This document shows, in pieces, positions 26,661 through 39,355 of a stretch of 64,000 nt of DNA. Location: positions 62,255,213 through 62,319,212 of the forward strand of contig CM066740.1 in NCBI GenBank assembly GCA_033961575.1, written 5' to 3'. The DNA comes from Aselliscus stoliczkanus. Its lineage: Eukaryota > Chordata > Mammalia > Chiroptera > Hipposideridae. A model generated the notes under the pieces. That model did no database searches and had not been told where the DNA came from. It saw only the letters and a program-made list of their open reading frames with translations. A program made the translations under genes and the position numbers. Numbering within the stretch: position 1 is the first letter of the stretch; the number at the start of each line of letters is the position of its first letter.

Positions 26661-26950
26661 CATTTTGAGGGGTAAAAAAATATAACTATTGCACTTTGTT
26701 GTACACCTGAAGCTAATTAAAAATATATATAAATAAATAAAATTTTAAAAAATAAATAAATAAATATTTTAATCTCTTTCAAAAAATATATACACATACA
26801 TTTTTGGGTCTATATCTAAGACCTGATGACCGTTCTCATAACTGAGTTTCCAGCTCATTTTAAAGTAACATAATTTGGGAACTGCTTTTACAAAAGCTTT
26901 CTGTGGTATCCATGCCCATTTTAATATGTTTGTTACACCATGACATGTAG

Positions 26951-27081
26951 GTTTTTTTTGTTTGTTTGTGTTTTGTTTTTGTTTTTTGAGGGCAGTGTCA
27001 CTGGCCCTCATATATGGGACCCGAACTGGGGCTGCTGGCTTTCCAAGCCAGCGCCTAACCACGGAGCCACTCAGTCAGCCC
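26951..27081 (-). mobile_element. Short type-A SINE, antisense
   Basis: Minus-strand type-A copy with a T/G-rich remodelled tail. The duplication TGACATGTAG / TGATATGTAG is at 26941-26950 and 27082-27091 (one mismatch). Confidence 0.85.
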
Positions 27082-27544
27082 TGATATGTAGTTTTGATTA
27101 TCAAGAGTTCTGTCATCCAATATCATCAAACCAAACATATTCAATAGTATTAAAACTCAAGTTAACCATTTATAATTATTAATATAATTTAGTATTTCTT
27201 GACAGATTGACCACAATACACATGTATTTATATCCTGAAATAGAAACTTAGTTTAAGGTAAATTGTGAGAACTAAATTCAATTAGTCTGCCTGGCAATTA
27301 TCAGAGTTATCTTAGCAAAAGAATTTAGTGGTTAAACCACTAAAATTAAATGAAATTTCTGCCCCATCAAGGGGTTTTCCATACCTACCACAAGTCAGTC
27401 CTATAAATACAAAACAAACGCAAAATAAAACAAACAAAAAGACTCCTAGATATTGATATTTAGACACTTTATGGAATATTGGTTACTATAAAACTCTGGC
27501 CAGTGGTCCTTTTGAATAATTCCTGTCAGGATTTCTACTTTGGT

Positions 27545-28403
27545 ATTTCTTCCATTAGAAATGAATACACAATGGAATACTACTCTGCCATAAGAAAAGA
27601 TGAAATAGTGCCATTTGTGACAACATGGATGGACCTTGAGATTACTATCCATAGCAAAATAAACCAGACAGAAAAAGTTGAGAACCATATGACTTTGCTC
27701 ATACGTGGGATATAAAACATAAAGAAACAGGGCCGGCCAAGTGGCATGTTGGTTAGGAATTGGCTTGGGACGCCACCTCTGAACATCAGGGTCCCAGTTC
27801 GGATCCTACAAGAAGACCAATGATGCTGTGCCCTCTGCAGCTAAGATGGTGAGCAACAGCTCGACCTGGAGCTGGGCTGCTGTGAGTCGCTGTTGACGGC
27901 GTAGGCTGCAGTGGGGCTGGCCAGGAGCTGGCATGTGCTTTCATGAGCTGCCATGAGCCACCATAAGTGGCAGTCCAATGGCTGGCGAGCAACTGCCTCA
28001 CCCATGAAGAGCGGCAATGATAACACCAACATGGGCCAGTGAAGCAACGTCCTCCACAACTAGACTGAAGAACAAAAAGACAGCAACTTGTCTGTTCCCC
28101 TTCCCCGATTCCCCAACATTGTTCCCCTCCCCTAGATCCCCAATTTAAAACAACAACAACAAAAAAGCAACAAAGGAACAAGACAAACAAATAAAATCTA
28201 AACAATAGTTCAGTGGTTACCAGAAGTGGGTGGTAGATGAGGGTAAACGAGGTTAAATATATGGTGATGGAAGGAGAAATGACTCTGGGTGGTGAGCACA
28301 CAATGTGATATAGAGATGATGCAGTTTAGAACTGTACACTTGAAACCTATGCAATTTTACTAACCATTGTCACCCCAGTACATTTAATTTAAAAAAAAAA
28401 AAG
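27545..28403 (+). mobile_element. Older LINE-1 3' end, split by a SINE
   Basis: The end of ORF2 is visible at 27560-27713 (residues like YYSAIRKDEIVPFVTTWMD). The 3'UTR continues at about 28190-28403, with AGTGGTTACCAGAAGTGGG and ATGCAGTTTAGAACTGTACA, and ends in an A run. A long type-A SINE interrupts it. Confidence 0.75.
27730..28160 (+). mobile_element. Long type-A SINE (variant head)
   Basis: Head GGGCCGGCCAAGTGGCATGT with the variant middle CGCCACCTCTGAACATCAG, a long body and a C-rich tail ending near CCCCAATTTAAAAC. The 3' border is uncertain; the AATAAA signal is lost. Confidence 0.8.
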
Positions 28404-29125
28404 AATTGAATGCACTCCCCAGTGTTTCATGAAGCAAAGCAGGTACACATAGAATAACCAAAAGCAATAAACCTAATCATCCCCCTCCTCCTTGCACTGG
28501 CTCCAACTATCTCTTCCTCTCACCTCTCATTGATCTTGTCCTTCTTCTTCATACCAATCACCATATCTTTACAATGGACTTATAAATTGGTCTACTTAGA
28601 AATTGTGATGGTTTCCAAAGTTCTGGCTATTTCTAACAGAAACTGGCTAATCATTAATTATGAGGAAGCAGAGAAAGATTCCTATGGTATATAGCTTTTT
28701 ATAATTTATAAGTATCAAACTGCCTTTGAAAATAAAAGTCTAGTACCCCAGATACACTGTTCAATTATAAAAGGCTGCAGGTTTCATTAGTGAAAAATGA
28801 TATCACTTGATTCTTTTTAAAACACACACACACAAAGATGTAACTATATTTAGTTTCATTTCTTAGGACAAAACTTCTAATTTTTGTATATAATGACTTG
28901 TAATTCCTTATAATGAAAAGACTTGTCCAATTATGGCCACTATTGAAGACTTCATTTTCACAAAACCTATCCTCCTAAAATCACATCATTAAAGCTTATA
29001 ATCATTTTTCCATTTGACATTTGGCTGTTTTTAACCCAACAGAGGCATTTGACACTTTCATCTGCTAGAATTTACGATGAAGATTGGGTATCATGTCTTT
29101 TTAGTAAATTTAAAAAAAAAAATCA
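28404..29125. other. Intron 1 sequence, nothing recognised
   Basis: AT-rich unique-looking DNA with a short (CA)n at about 28823. Confidence 0.45.
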
Positions 29126-29216
29126 CTGAGCTCTGAGCAACAGCAGTTCAATGCCCAGCCCGAGCTGAGCTGTCGCTGAGCTGCCAACAGGTGGTAGGAG
29201 GCTCAGCTAAAAAAAA
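29126..29216 (+). mobile_element. 5'-truncated short type-B SINE
   Basis: Lacks the A-box head. Begins at GAGCTCTGAGCAACAGCAG and ends GGCTCAGCTAAAAAAA. AAAAAATCA-like sequence flanks both sides. Confidence 0.75.
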
Positions 29217-29511
29217 TAAAAAATCATACTTCCACTTTAACTAGCCAAATAAATTAAAATCGCAAACTCAAACCACTGGTTGCAGGACACTTCTCCCAAA
29301 TACTAACAAATTCATACACTCAAAGACTAAAATAGCCTTGTTTTCTTTTTTGCATGAAATAATTAATACTTCAGAACTCAGTAGAAATTACTCAAAACTA
29401 CTTTGCGTAGACAAATTTAAATACATTAAAGGTTTTCTCATCAACCAATAAATTTACCATGAGATTGAATTAGCCAAAAAAATCTGTATAGTCCTAAGTA
29501 AAGAAAACGTT

Positions 29512-29971
29512 GGGTCAGCCGAATGGTGCATTGGCTAAGAGCTGGCTTGGGATGCCAGTGGCCCTGGTTCGGATCCCACATATGAGGAACAGTGACACTG
29601 CCCTCTACAGCTAAGATGGTAAACAACAGCTCCACCTGGAGCTGGGCTGCTGTGAGTCTCTGGGACAGTATAGCTACAGCCCCTGCTGCAGTGGGCTGCC
29701 ATTGGCTACAGTGAGTGGCCCACAGTCAACGTGAGAGGCTGGCAGCCAGAGTGAGCTAACAAGAGTTGCCATGAGCAGCCGTCCAGAGGCTGGCAACCAA
29801 TCTGCCTCACCTGAGAAGAGCACAATGATGATACTAACACGGGCCAGTGAATCAACGTCCTCCGCAACTAGACTGAAGAACAAAAGGACAGCAACTTGTC
29901 TGTTCCCTTTCCCCGGTTCCCCAACACTGTTCTCCTCCCCCAATTCCCAAATAAAATCTTAAAAAAAAAAA
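29512..29971 (+). mobile_element. Long type-A SINE
   Basis: Head GGGTCAGCCGAATGGTGCAT, full body, tail CCAAATAAAATCTT plus As. Short imperfect duplication (AAAACGTT / AAAATGTT). Confidence 0.87.
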
Positions 29972-29980
29972 ATGTTCAAG

Positions 29981-31345
29981 TTCAGGCAAGGGAAAGAGGA
30001 AGAATCATTTTAATTGATTGTGATAACAAAATTCAAGCCTCGGCAGCATAGCTCTACAATTTTGCTTTAGTTATTTTGATAAATAGCTATGATGGAAAGG
30101 AATGATTTGAGGCTAGACATCATCTCATCTTGATAAGGGTTTTTAAAAAAACTCAGATAAGTAACCTTTCAAATGTCACAGTGATTTCATTAACTTAGAT
30201 TCACTGTTATGCATTTTTTTCTCAATGAATTTTGGTGAAAATAAAACTTGGAAAAGTAGTTGTATCTAGCTCCCAAAGTCTAGTGTAAAATTTGTAGGCT
30301 TCAAGAATGCACCCCAAAGTTGCAGTACTGGGGTCAAGGTCAGGTTGATGAGTCTTCTCCTCTCTTTCCACAGGTATTTAAGCAATGTACCATTTCAGTC
30401 AGCTCAATCACCTTTAGAAGTATGTGCTTGCTTGCTAAAGAACAATCATTTTTATGTTTAGGAGTTAATTACTTATGAGGCTCTAATTTTACCAAAAGAA
30501 TTGTAGGAGTTCTTTTTCTTTCTCTAGATAAGTAAACAGTAAAGAAAATGTACTCAATGGATTTCAGAAACTCTGGAAAGATCATTATTTTGTGCTCAAA
30601 AAAAGACCACAAACTAATTCTGAAAAATCTTCTGGAAGCACTGAATCTAAAATCACATAGGCATCCTAACATAAATTAATTTAACATCATGTCTAAAGAT
30701 TTCAAACATTAAACAGAAAAATCTATCTACCCATTTTATGAGATGTTTTGAAATATAAACATATTAGAAATGTAAGCATATTAAGAAAATATCTAGAGAG
30801 ATATTTTCTTTTTTGTTTATCTATATTCTTTAATGTTTAACTACTAGCATGTATAACTTTGGAAATAAGAAGAAAGTTCTTTTTAAGATACACATACCTT
30901 CTATAGCTATCTGTGAATATAAACTTTCTGGTCAAACATGTTCTAACTCATATAATATTCACTATCAATAATAATTTTCCATAATATCGCTGTTTTTTCT
31001 TTCTTTGATATGGTTGTCTAAGGTAATACTTTATTTTAAAAACCACAAAGTCCCAGTCTTGACTCCTCCTACAAATCTGTTACTGAAAAAAAACTGAACT
31101 TGTGATTTTAAGAGGAAACGACAACCCCAGGTTTTAACCCTGTCTCTATCATTTCTCAACTATGTGACTTTGAAAAAGGCTCTTCATCAGATCTCTCAGG
31201 AGCAGCTCCTGCTTCAAATAATAATGACCACGACTACTGCACCTCATTTTTATGGGGGCCAAATTCAATGTTGTCTATAAAACATTACAACTATATGTCA
31301 CTATATGTGTCTTCATATAAACTACTTGGCTTCGGTTTAACTTTC
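29981..31345. other. Intron 1 sequence, nothing recognised
   Basis: Unique-looking AT-rich DNA. Short open frames only. Confidence 0.45.
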
Positions 31346-31349
31346 AGAG

Positions 31350-31610
31350 CACTAGAGTTTGTTATTATTGGGATTATAACTACAAAAGCTAACAGTAGTG
31401 TATTACTACAGCCCTACAAAGTTCTAAGGGTTTCACATACATTATTTCATCTGATCTCCACAACAACGCAAGAAATAAGTCCTATTATTATCTCTATGAG
31501 AGATGAGTTACATATAAGTAAGTAATTGAAGCTGAGGAAGTTTCAATAAGTTATCCAGGGCATCTAAAATTAAAAACCCAGATTGTGACACCAAAGTCTA
31601 CACTAATATC
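31350..31610 (-). mobile_element. MIR SINE remnant
   Basis: Antisense MIR layout: TCACATACATTATTTCATCT, TATTATTATCTCTATGAG and CTGAGGAAGTTTCAATAAG in the expected order. Diverged. Confidence 0.55.
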
Positions 31611-31629
31611 ATATTTGTCATATTAGGAC

Positions 31630-33105
31630 TAATTAAAAAAACTAGCATACACTTAGATATAACACCAAAAGTACAAGCAACACTAGGAAAAAGCAGGTAA
31701 TTCATGATCATCAAAATTTAAAATTTTTGTGCTTCAAAGGACACAATGAAAGTGGAAAAATAACCCAAAAAAGTGGAAGAAAATTTTTGGAAATAATATA
31801 TCTAATCAAGGACTTGTATCTGGAATATATAAGGGATTCTTATAACTCAATAATAAAAACACAAATAACTCAACTTAAAAATGGGCAAAGGATCTGAATA
31901 GACATTTCTCCAAAGAAGAGGATACACAAACAGTCAATAAGAACATGAAAGGAGGCTCAACACCATTAGCCATTGGGGAAATGCAAATCAAAACCACAAT
32001 GAGATACAGCTTCACACTCACTAATCAAAAAGACAAATAATAATAAGTGTTAACAAAGATGTGGAAAGATTGGAACCCTCTTACCCAGCTAGTTGGAATG
32101 ATGCAGCCACTTGGAAAAAAGTCTGAAGGTTTCTCAAAACATTAAATATAAAGTTATCATGTGACCCTGCAATTCTGCTCCTTGGTACATGCCCAAGAGA
32201 AACAAAAATGAATGTCCATATGAAAACTTGTACACAAATGTTCATAGCAGCATTTTTATAATGCAAAAAGTTGAAACAACCCAAATATCTATCAACTGCT
32301 GAATGGATAAATGTATATGCCTACAAATGCAATGTTATTTAGTAAATTTTAAAAAAATGATGTACAGGGCCGGCTGAGTTAAGAGTTGGCTTGGGAAGCC
32401 AGCTCTGAGCAGCAGGGCCTGGTTCACATCTCACGTGAGGGCCAGCTACAGTTAAGATGGTGAACAACAGCTCCACCTGGAGCTGGGCTGCTGTGAGTCA
32501 CCTGCGATGGTGTAGCTGCAACCCCTGCTGCAGCGGCCTGCTGTGAGCTACCGTGAGCCGCTGTGAGCTGCAATCCAATGGCCCAAGTGACTGCCTCATC
32601 CGGGAAGAGCGCAATGATAACACTAACATGGGCCAGTGAAGCAATGTCCTCCACAACTAGACTGAAGAACAAAAGGACAGCAACTTGTCTGTTCCCCTTC
32701 CCCGATTCCCCAACACTATTCCCCTCCCCCAATTCCCCAATAAAATCCTTAAAGAAAAAAAATGTACAGATTCATGTTAGAATGTGGATACATCTTGAAA
32801 ACATGCTCAGTGAAAGAAGCCAGTCAGCCAGTCACAAAAGACCACATTGTTCCATTTTATATGAAATGTCAGAATAGGTAAATCTATAGAGACAGACAAT
32901 AGATTAGTAGTTGCCTAAAATGGGGGAGAGGGAGGGAATGGGGAATGACTGCTTATGAGTATGGAGTTTCTTTTTGGAGTGATAAATGTGCTATAAAATT
33001 GATGTTAGTGATCATTGTATTAAAAACTATTGAATTATATACTTTAAATGGGTGAATTGTTTGGTATGTGAATTGTATCTCAGTAAAGCTGGTATTAAGA
33101 AAAAC
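31630..33105 (+). mobile_element. Ancient LINE-1 3' part, split by a SINE
   Basis: The end of L1 ORF2 is recognisable by TAATAAAAACACAAATAACT, GAAATGCAAATCAAAACCAC and GTCCATATGAAAACTTGTAC. After the SINE it resumes with TAGTAGTTGCCTAAAATGGG and the 3' end. Frame is lost throughout. Confidence 0.8.
32367..32760 (+). mobile_element. Long type-A SINE with deleted A-box
   Basis: The head reads GGGCCGGCTGAGTTAAGAG, lacking the GGCGCGTTGG segment that holds the A box, and part of the middle is altered. Full C-rich tail with CAATAAAATCC. TGTACA-containing flanks on both sides suggest a duplication. Confidence 0.85.
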
Positions 33106-33154
33106 AACATATAGAAATCAGCTGTCAGTGTCGATTTTGGAAAGTTTTCCCAAA

Positions 33155-33517
33155 TTTTTTTTTTTTTTTTTAAATTGGGGAGTTAGGGGAATCGGGGAAG
33201 GGGAACAGACAAATTGCTGTCCTTTTGTTCTTCAGTCTAGTTGCGGAGGACGTTGCTTCACTGGCCTATGTTGGTATCGTCATTGCACTCTTCCCGGATG
33301 AGGCTGATCAGTCACCGGTCTCTGGACAGCTGCTCACCATGGCTATTGGCAGCTCACGCTGGCTGCTGGCCGCTCACACTGGCTGCGGGCCACTCACTGT
33401 AGCCTATGGCAGCCCACTGCAGCAGAGGCTGCAACTATGCCGTCCCGGAGCTTGTGCAGCTGAGCTCCAGGTGGAGCTGTTAGCTGTAGAGGGCAGTGTC
33501 ACTGGCCCTCATATGTG
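33155..33517 (-). mobile_element. Headless long type-A SINE, antisense
   Basis: Minus-strand copy that begins only at the ACATATGAGG region, without the tRNA-like head. The 12-bp duplication AGTTTTCCCAAA is at 33143-33154 and 33518-33529, directly against the truncated end, so truncation occurred at insertion. Confidence 0.88.
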
Positions 33518-33529
33518 AGTTTTCCCAAA

Positions 33530-34638
33530 CATTTATTTTTCACTCTTAGAATAAGTGAAATGCAAATTCTTATTGTTGACTTTGACACTCTAAGCCCTTT
33601 CAGATACGTTAGCACCTGGGTACCTGTTACAACTGATTAATACTGCATAACCCATGAGAGGACCTAAGAATTGGTGATATGCACCAGGAACTGTGCAAAT
33701 TGTTTATCCACTGTCCCCCAGGAGCAACACACTTAATTGCTGGAACTATGAATACAGAAAAAATGGCAATGGCGATAGCACTGTAAAGAAACTGAGGAAT
33801 GGGTATTATTGTCATGGAAAGGCCACTTCTAAGGGCTACACCCAATTCACTCACATGACTTTGATTTCAGGGACACGAGCAATTTAGAGACAAGAAGTGA
33901 TGCTATTAAAAATATCCCACCCATCTTGAGAGAGAAGAAACAAAGCATGGCGATTAATAGCCCATGCCCATATACTTTAGAAAAGCAGCCTCAGGGTGTT
34001 GTTCCATAGTTTTAGTTTGATTTTTATTCTATCTGGGCATGAAGCCACTAATAAAAGCCACATAATTGATTGTACCTGGAATAACTGATGAAAAAGGATG
34101 AATAACTGCCCTATAAAACTGCTGTATACTGTGTGAGTTGACTTTTAGGAGCACTTTACAAACTAAGAAAGACAAGTAGTACCATGGCTCTCTAATTTCT
34201 GAGTTTTATTTCCATTGGCAATAAGAAATATATTTGAAACCAAGAAAATAAGGAAGTGGGGAAATGGATTGGCCTTAAGATTTTACGGTAGAAAGGCCAC
34301 TAGATTACTGGCTGGCATTTGCAAAAGCGTACAGAGAGAAACTTGTGTGACTGTCAGAACCTCACCACTATTACTGTTATTTTAGACAATCACACACTAG
34401 AGAGCAGATCACAGAAACAGTTTAAAGCATGCCCAGTGGTAGCTGAGAGGGAAAGAAGGAGAACAAGTTCTGCCTCCTCTTCTCTGAGGTAGGAACAAAA
34501 CATACATCTCATGAGTATTAAGAGGATATCTCCCATGATATATTGATTTAACTTTGCTGGCATTTGTTTTATAACTACCCCATTTATTTGGTATTCCCTC
34601 TTTTTCCAGAATTCTGAATCCTTTATTGAAGCTCTTTG
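33530..34638. other. Intron 1 sequence, nothing recognised
   Basis: Unique-looking DNA. 33740-33880 (GTAAAGAAACTGAGGAATGG) may be a weak MIR remnant. Confidence 0.4.
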
Positions 34639-34642
34639 TTAA

Positions 34643-34704
34643 CACTTTGTAAGTGGGCATAAAAAGCTATATGACGAGTTTACTCATTTCCCGCAAAAAA
34701 TGTG
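34643..34704. mobile_element. 62-bp piggyBac-type MITE, copy 1
   Basis: Flanked on both sides by TTAA (34639-34642 and 34705-34708), the piggyBac target. Begins CACTTTGTAAGTGGG and ends with the complement of CACATTTTTTGCGGG. 55 of 62 bases match copy 2 at 39806-39867 read in reverse. Confidence 0.8.
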
Positions 34705-35284
34705 TTAACCTGGTTTGTTCAGACACCATCACCAGGACCCAAAGTAAACACTGTCTAATGGGTTTCTCCAACCTTTGGCAATGAAATACCCACATCCTTG
34801 CCGAGCCATGCTTTTCATTCTGGAATTAACTCAATATCTGGAATCAAAGCTACCTGATTTTTCTCGCAGTGAAAAGAGTCCCTTACAGTGTGGAGATGAC
34901 ACTCCTCTCGTGGGGACAGAAAACCTCCGAGGAGCTCTGGGTTGTGGAGTCAGGGATCTGTTTGGTGTGAGCCGCCATAGACAAAACACATGCTAGGTTC
35001 TCATGATCTTCAACCTCCAAATCACTTAATGACTCCCCACTGTGTGTACAAAAACTCGCTCATTATTAAATCCTCTCTGACATCTACTTTCCTGTTGCTG
35101 CCTTAAGACAGTGTTTCCCAAAATTTAAAAATTTTTTAAAATGCAGTACAATATAATCCCACCCAACATTGTTGATTTGAGGATGTTTATTTGTTTATTG
35201 TGCTTGATAGATGGAATGATAATGGAGGTTGGAGGATTCCTTGGAAATGTTTGGAGAGGAAAATGATTAAGAACTAATACTCTA

Positions 35285-35436
35285 GGGCTGGCTGAGTGGC
35301 TCAGTTGGTTAAGAGCTCGCTCAAGAGTGCAAGCTGAGCTCTGAGCAACAGCAGTTCGATGCCCAGCCTGAGCTGAGCTGCCGTTGAGCTGCCAACAGGT
35401 GGCAGGATGGCTCAGCTAAAAAATAACAACGACAAA
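35285..35436 (+). mobile_element. Short type-B SINE
   Basis: Intact short type B with a perfect 16-bp duplication AAGAACTAATACTCTA (35269-35284 and 35437-35452). A further partial repeat of the duplicated sequence follows. Confidence 0.9.
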
Positions 35437-35452
35437 AAGAACTAATACTCTA

Positions 35453-37130
35453 AGACTAATACTCTAAGGGTAACAATGACATACTGCATCAGGCAAACAC
35501 AGTTGATGATTTTTTTAAATTCAGTCATGATAAAGTACATTTCAGGGGTTCTGCTTGAAATCATCTAACCAGATAAATGATCTGTAAAATCCAGAGTTTT
35601 TCTCATCTATCTCAACATTCTCTCCATTGTTAGTATTTCACCCTCTAAAAAACAAATCACAAATTATAGCATTAAAAGGTAAATTTAGTATCTTCTTTAT
35701 TTCTTCTCCCTTAGGCAAGGGTAAGTGCACGTAGACACATTGTGTGACTCGGGATTTAAGTTTCAAATCCTGTTCTTGAGGTTGTGAAGCAATGCTAATG
35801 CTATTTTCTTTTCCTGGAGCCTTGATATTACAGAGGACACTGATAGTGAAACTCCTAAGAGGTACAGGGGAGCAGATCAGTGGCTTAAGCCTTGGTCACC
35901 TCCACTGGGAATCCCAGAAAAAAGGAATGTGACAGAGGCAGGGCATGGAGACGACCATTGGTTCAAGGTTCACCAAGGAAATAAGACCCTGCACAAGAGC
36001 CTTACTGTCAACACCCTTCACCTTCGCTTAACCTCTACATCTGTATTTTTATATAAGCAAGATATAGGTGAATAAAGGTCCACGAAGTACCCTAAGTTGC
36101 TTTCCCCCACCCCCAACAGCAAAAGATACAACAATGATTGAATCATTACCTGATCTGATAGCAATTTAGGAATTCAAAATGGTCACCTTTGCAATCAGGT
36201 CATTACAAACAGAAATCATAACTCAAATCATGATCTTGTTTAGAAAATCATTTTTCTGGGCACTGAAGAATTATTGTAACTTCAAAATGTCATGATCTCT
36301 TGCTTCCATGTGCACTTTAAGAAAATGAACTTCAAAGGAAACACCAAGCCAGAATCTCTTCCTTTTGAACTCGGCAGGAGCTCTCACTGGATGAAACCAT
36401 TGATAATAAGGTGGTTCTTTGTTTTTAAAAGAATTCTCCTATTCCCATGATTTGGTACCACATTTTGGGGGGTTTTGTGCCAATACCAAGTACCAGGTTA
36501 CAATAAAGAAAAATTAATAACTTCCTTGAAATAAAACCTGACCTCTATTTCCAAGAATCCTCAAATGCACTGAAATTTCGTATAAATAATGTATGTGTCA
36601 TTTTACAATCTGGGTTTAATTATTCTCCCACATGCTCCATTCTCTCCTGTACTTCTTCCACCTGAACTGTTACCACAAATTGTCTATGTACTTATCTGTC
36701 AAACCCTCTTGACTCCAAACACAGTACACTATAAGCTCCTTATAGATTTTTTTTACTACTGTATGCCTTGCACCTACCACAGAGCATAGCACATAACTGT
36801 CACTCAATTATTTTTTAAATTGTTAAATTAGTGTTACCACATCACACTTTGTTTGCTAGCTATTCCCCTCTAAGACTAACTTCTTGAGGACAATGTAGGT
36901 GTAATATATATCTCTATATGGCCATTGTCTTGTCTAGTATTTGGAACAGTGCCAAAACTGAATGGTTCATGTGTTAGCTAATTAATTACTCAAACATTAT
37001 ATGTTATAGCCTATGTGACGACACTGATATGATTGCAAATATGTGTAGCTCAGCAATTACTCCTGGTCAAATGCATTAAAAGCCAAAAAAAAAAAGAAAG
37101 AAAGAAAAAAAAAGCCAAAACAGTTTTCAA
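35453..37130. other. Intron 1 sequence, possible L2 patch
   Basis: Mostly unrecognised. 36590-36990 has L2-like phrases (ACTATAAGCTCCTTATAGAT, GCACCTACCACAGAGCATAG) in the sense direction, at low confidence. Confidence 0.4.
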
Positions 37131-37144
37131 AACTGTGGTAAATG

Positions 37145-37604
37145 TGGGCCAGCTGAGTGGCACATTGGTTAAGAGCTGGCTTGGGACACCAGCGGCTTTG
37201 GTTCGCATCCCACACGTGAGGGCCAGTGACACTGCCCTCTACAGCTAAGATGGTGAACAACAGCTCCACCTGGAGCTGGGCTGCTGTGAGTCCCCCAGAC
37301 AGCATAGCTGCAGCCTCTGCTGCAGTGGGCTGTCATAGGCTACAGCAAGTGGACAGCAGCCAGCGTGAGGGGCTGGCAGCCAATGTGAGCTGCCAAGAGT
37401 TGCTGTCAGTGGCCATCCAGAAGCCAGCAACCAATCTGCCTCACCTGAGAAGAGCACAATGATGATACCAACATGGGCCAGTGAAGCAATGTCCTCCACA
37501 ACTAGACTGAAGAACAGAAGGACCACAACTTGTCTGTTCCCTTTCCCTGGTTCCCCAACAGTGTTCCCCTCCCCAATTCCCCAATAAAATCTTTAAATAA
37601 ATAA
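37145..37604 (+). mobile_element. Long type-A SINE
   Basis: Full-length long form. The duplication AAAACTGTGGTAAATG ends at 37144 and 37620. Tail CCCCAATAAAATCTTTAAAT. Confidence 0.9.
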
Positions 37605-37758
37605 AAAACTGTGGTAAATGCAATGCAAATATGAGGGTGTCTATACTTGTTCTGGGACTGTTCTTTAACAAGTTATGTCCCTTTTCTGAGTCATAACTTA
37701 AAGCCTATAATCCTAACACTTCCAACCAAGATTATTTCACTCTCAGTAAAATGTTTTC

Positions 37759-37875
37759 TTTCTTTCTTTTTTTTTTTTTTTTGAGGGCAGTATCACTGGC
37801 CCTCACATGTGGGACCGAACCTGGGCCGCTGGCTTCCCAGGCCAGCGCTTAACCACCGCGCCACTCGGCCAACCC
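37759..37875 (-). mobile_element. Short type-A SINE, antisense
   Basis: Minus-strand copy with a long T run. The duplication AATGTTTTC is at 37750-37758 and 37876-37884. Confidence 0.9.
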
Positions 37876-38211
37876 AATGTTTTCATTTTTGACACCCTTC
37901 ACTACCAAGACATTCTTCCTAATGTTTAACCTTCATTCTATTTATTCTTAGTGGAGATGATCAACACTTTGGAAATGAAAAGTCATTCTTGAGTCTACAT
38001 GAGAGCAAACGGTCCCTTTTATTGACCCAGTTCCCATGTCCTGGCACTCGCCGTCCTCTGCACCATCTCCATGATATTTATATGCCATTATAGATGAAGG
38101 ACACACCATTCTTCAAGGATTTCATAAATTTGTGTAACTTCTTACATGCATTAGACTTCACAGTTTCAAGTTGCTTTCATATCTCATTCTGTTCCCAGAG
38201 GTTGTTATTAT

Positions 38212-38662
38212 TATGGGTTGAATTGTGTTTCCCTTGAAAAAGATATATTGGAATCCTAACCCCCAGGACCTCAGTATATGACCATGTGATCTTATTTGGT
38301 AATAAGATCTTCACAGAAGTGATCAAGTTAACATGACTACATTAGAGCAGCTACTAACCCATTGTGACTGTTGTCTTTTTTTTTAAAGGGAAATTTGGAC
38401 AGAGACACACACATAGGGAGAATGTGAAGATGAAGGTGGAGGTCAAGCTGAGGCCACTGCAAGGAAGGAACACCCCAGATTGCCCACAAGCCACCAGAAG
38501 CGGGAGGAGAGGTGTGGCATGGACAGTTCCTCACAGCCCCAGAAAACCAGACCAGCTGACACCCTGTCTTCTGGGACATCCCACCTTCAAAACTGAGGCA
38601 ATAAATTCCTGTTGTTTCAGTCTCCCAGTTCCTGTTAGGGCAGCGCTAGCAAACTAATACAA
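38212..38662 (+). mobile_element. MLT1-type solo LTR (ERVL-MaLR remnant)
   Basis: MLT1-like landmarks in order: GGGTTGAATTGTGTTTCCC, CCTAACCCCCAGGACCTCAG, TGATCTTATTTGGTAATAAG, GACAGAGACACACACATAGG, CCACCAGAAGCGGGAGGAG, the polyadenylation region GGCAATAAATTCCTGTTGTT and the end AGCAAACTAATACA. This is an ancient mammalian retrotransposon LTR with no internal genes. Confidence 0.85.
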
Positions 38663-39309
38663 CCATGTTAAGCAACAGGGAAACTCCTTGTTAGGACAAT
38701 GCACACAAGGGGACAAATGGACAAAGGTGACATTCTGAGTATTTAAGACAAGTCTGGGAGTCGGAGATGAAGCCAGTGGCAAAGCAAAGGCTGCAGATGT
38801 GAAATGACTGGGGCGTTTGTGAGGGTGTGGTCACCACAGTTTAGAGAAGCTCACAGAAGATGAGGCTTAAATGTAGAGAAGAGAGGTACTTTCTTGGAGC
38901 CTCAGGTAGAGATGAAATAGTATAATTACAATAACTATGTTGATGATCATCTTTACCATTTATTAAGGAGCTACTCTACGTCTGGCATTATTAACCTTCA
39001 ATTAATGCATGGAAGGTACTTACAGAGTGTGATGGTTAATTTTTATAATGATAATTATATATCAACTTAGAGGGTGTCTTTGGATAACATTTTCATTTAA
39101 ATCAGTGAAATTTGCGTAAAGCAGATTACCCTCCATCATGAGTGAGCCTTATCCAATCAGTGGAAGGCTTGAGCAGAAGAAAACGGCTGGCCTCCCAAGC
39201 AGTAGAAAATTCTCCAGCAGACTGCCTTCAGAGTCAGCCTGGGACAGCTGCTCTCCTGGATCTCCAGCCTCCTAGCCAACCCTGCAGATTTCAGACTTCA
39301 GTGAGCCAA

Positions 39310-39312
<3 letters not shown>

Positions 39313-39353
<41 letters not shown>
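39313..39353. repeat. (TG)n microsatellite
   Basis: About 20 TG units, directly adjoining the MITE at 39354. Confidence 0.95.

Positions 39354-39355
<2 letters not shown>

Larger units (their letters stand above)
20247..26757 (+). mobile_element. Near full-length LINE-1 element, about 6.5 kb
   Basis: Complete architecture is present: a GC-rich 5'UTR (20247 to about 21470), ORF1 (21471-22355), ORF2 (22412-26231), and a 3'UTR with a G-rich tract and A-rich tail. Target duplication AAATAAATATTTT is at 20233-20245 and 26758-26770. Both ORFs carry stops or frameshifts, so the copy cannot be autonomous. Preserved ends and shared sequence with the 3'-end fragments elsewhere suggest a moderately young insertion. 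It lies in CFTR intron 1 in antisense, its 5' end about 3 kb from exon 2 and facing it. Confidence 0.95.
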
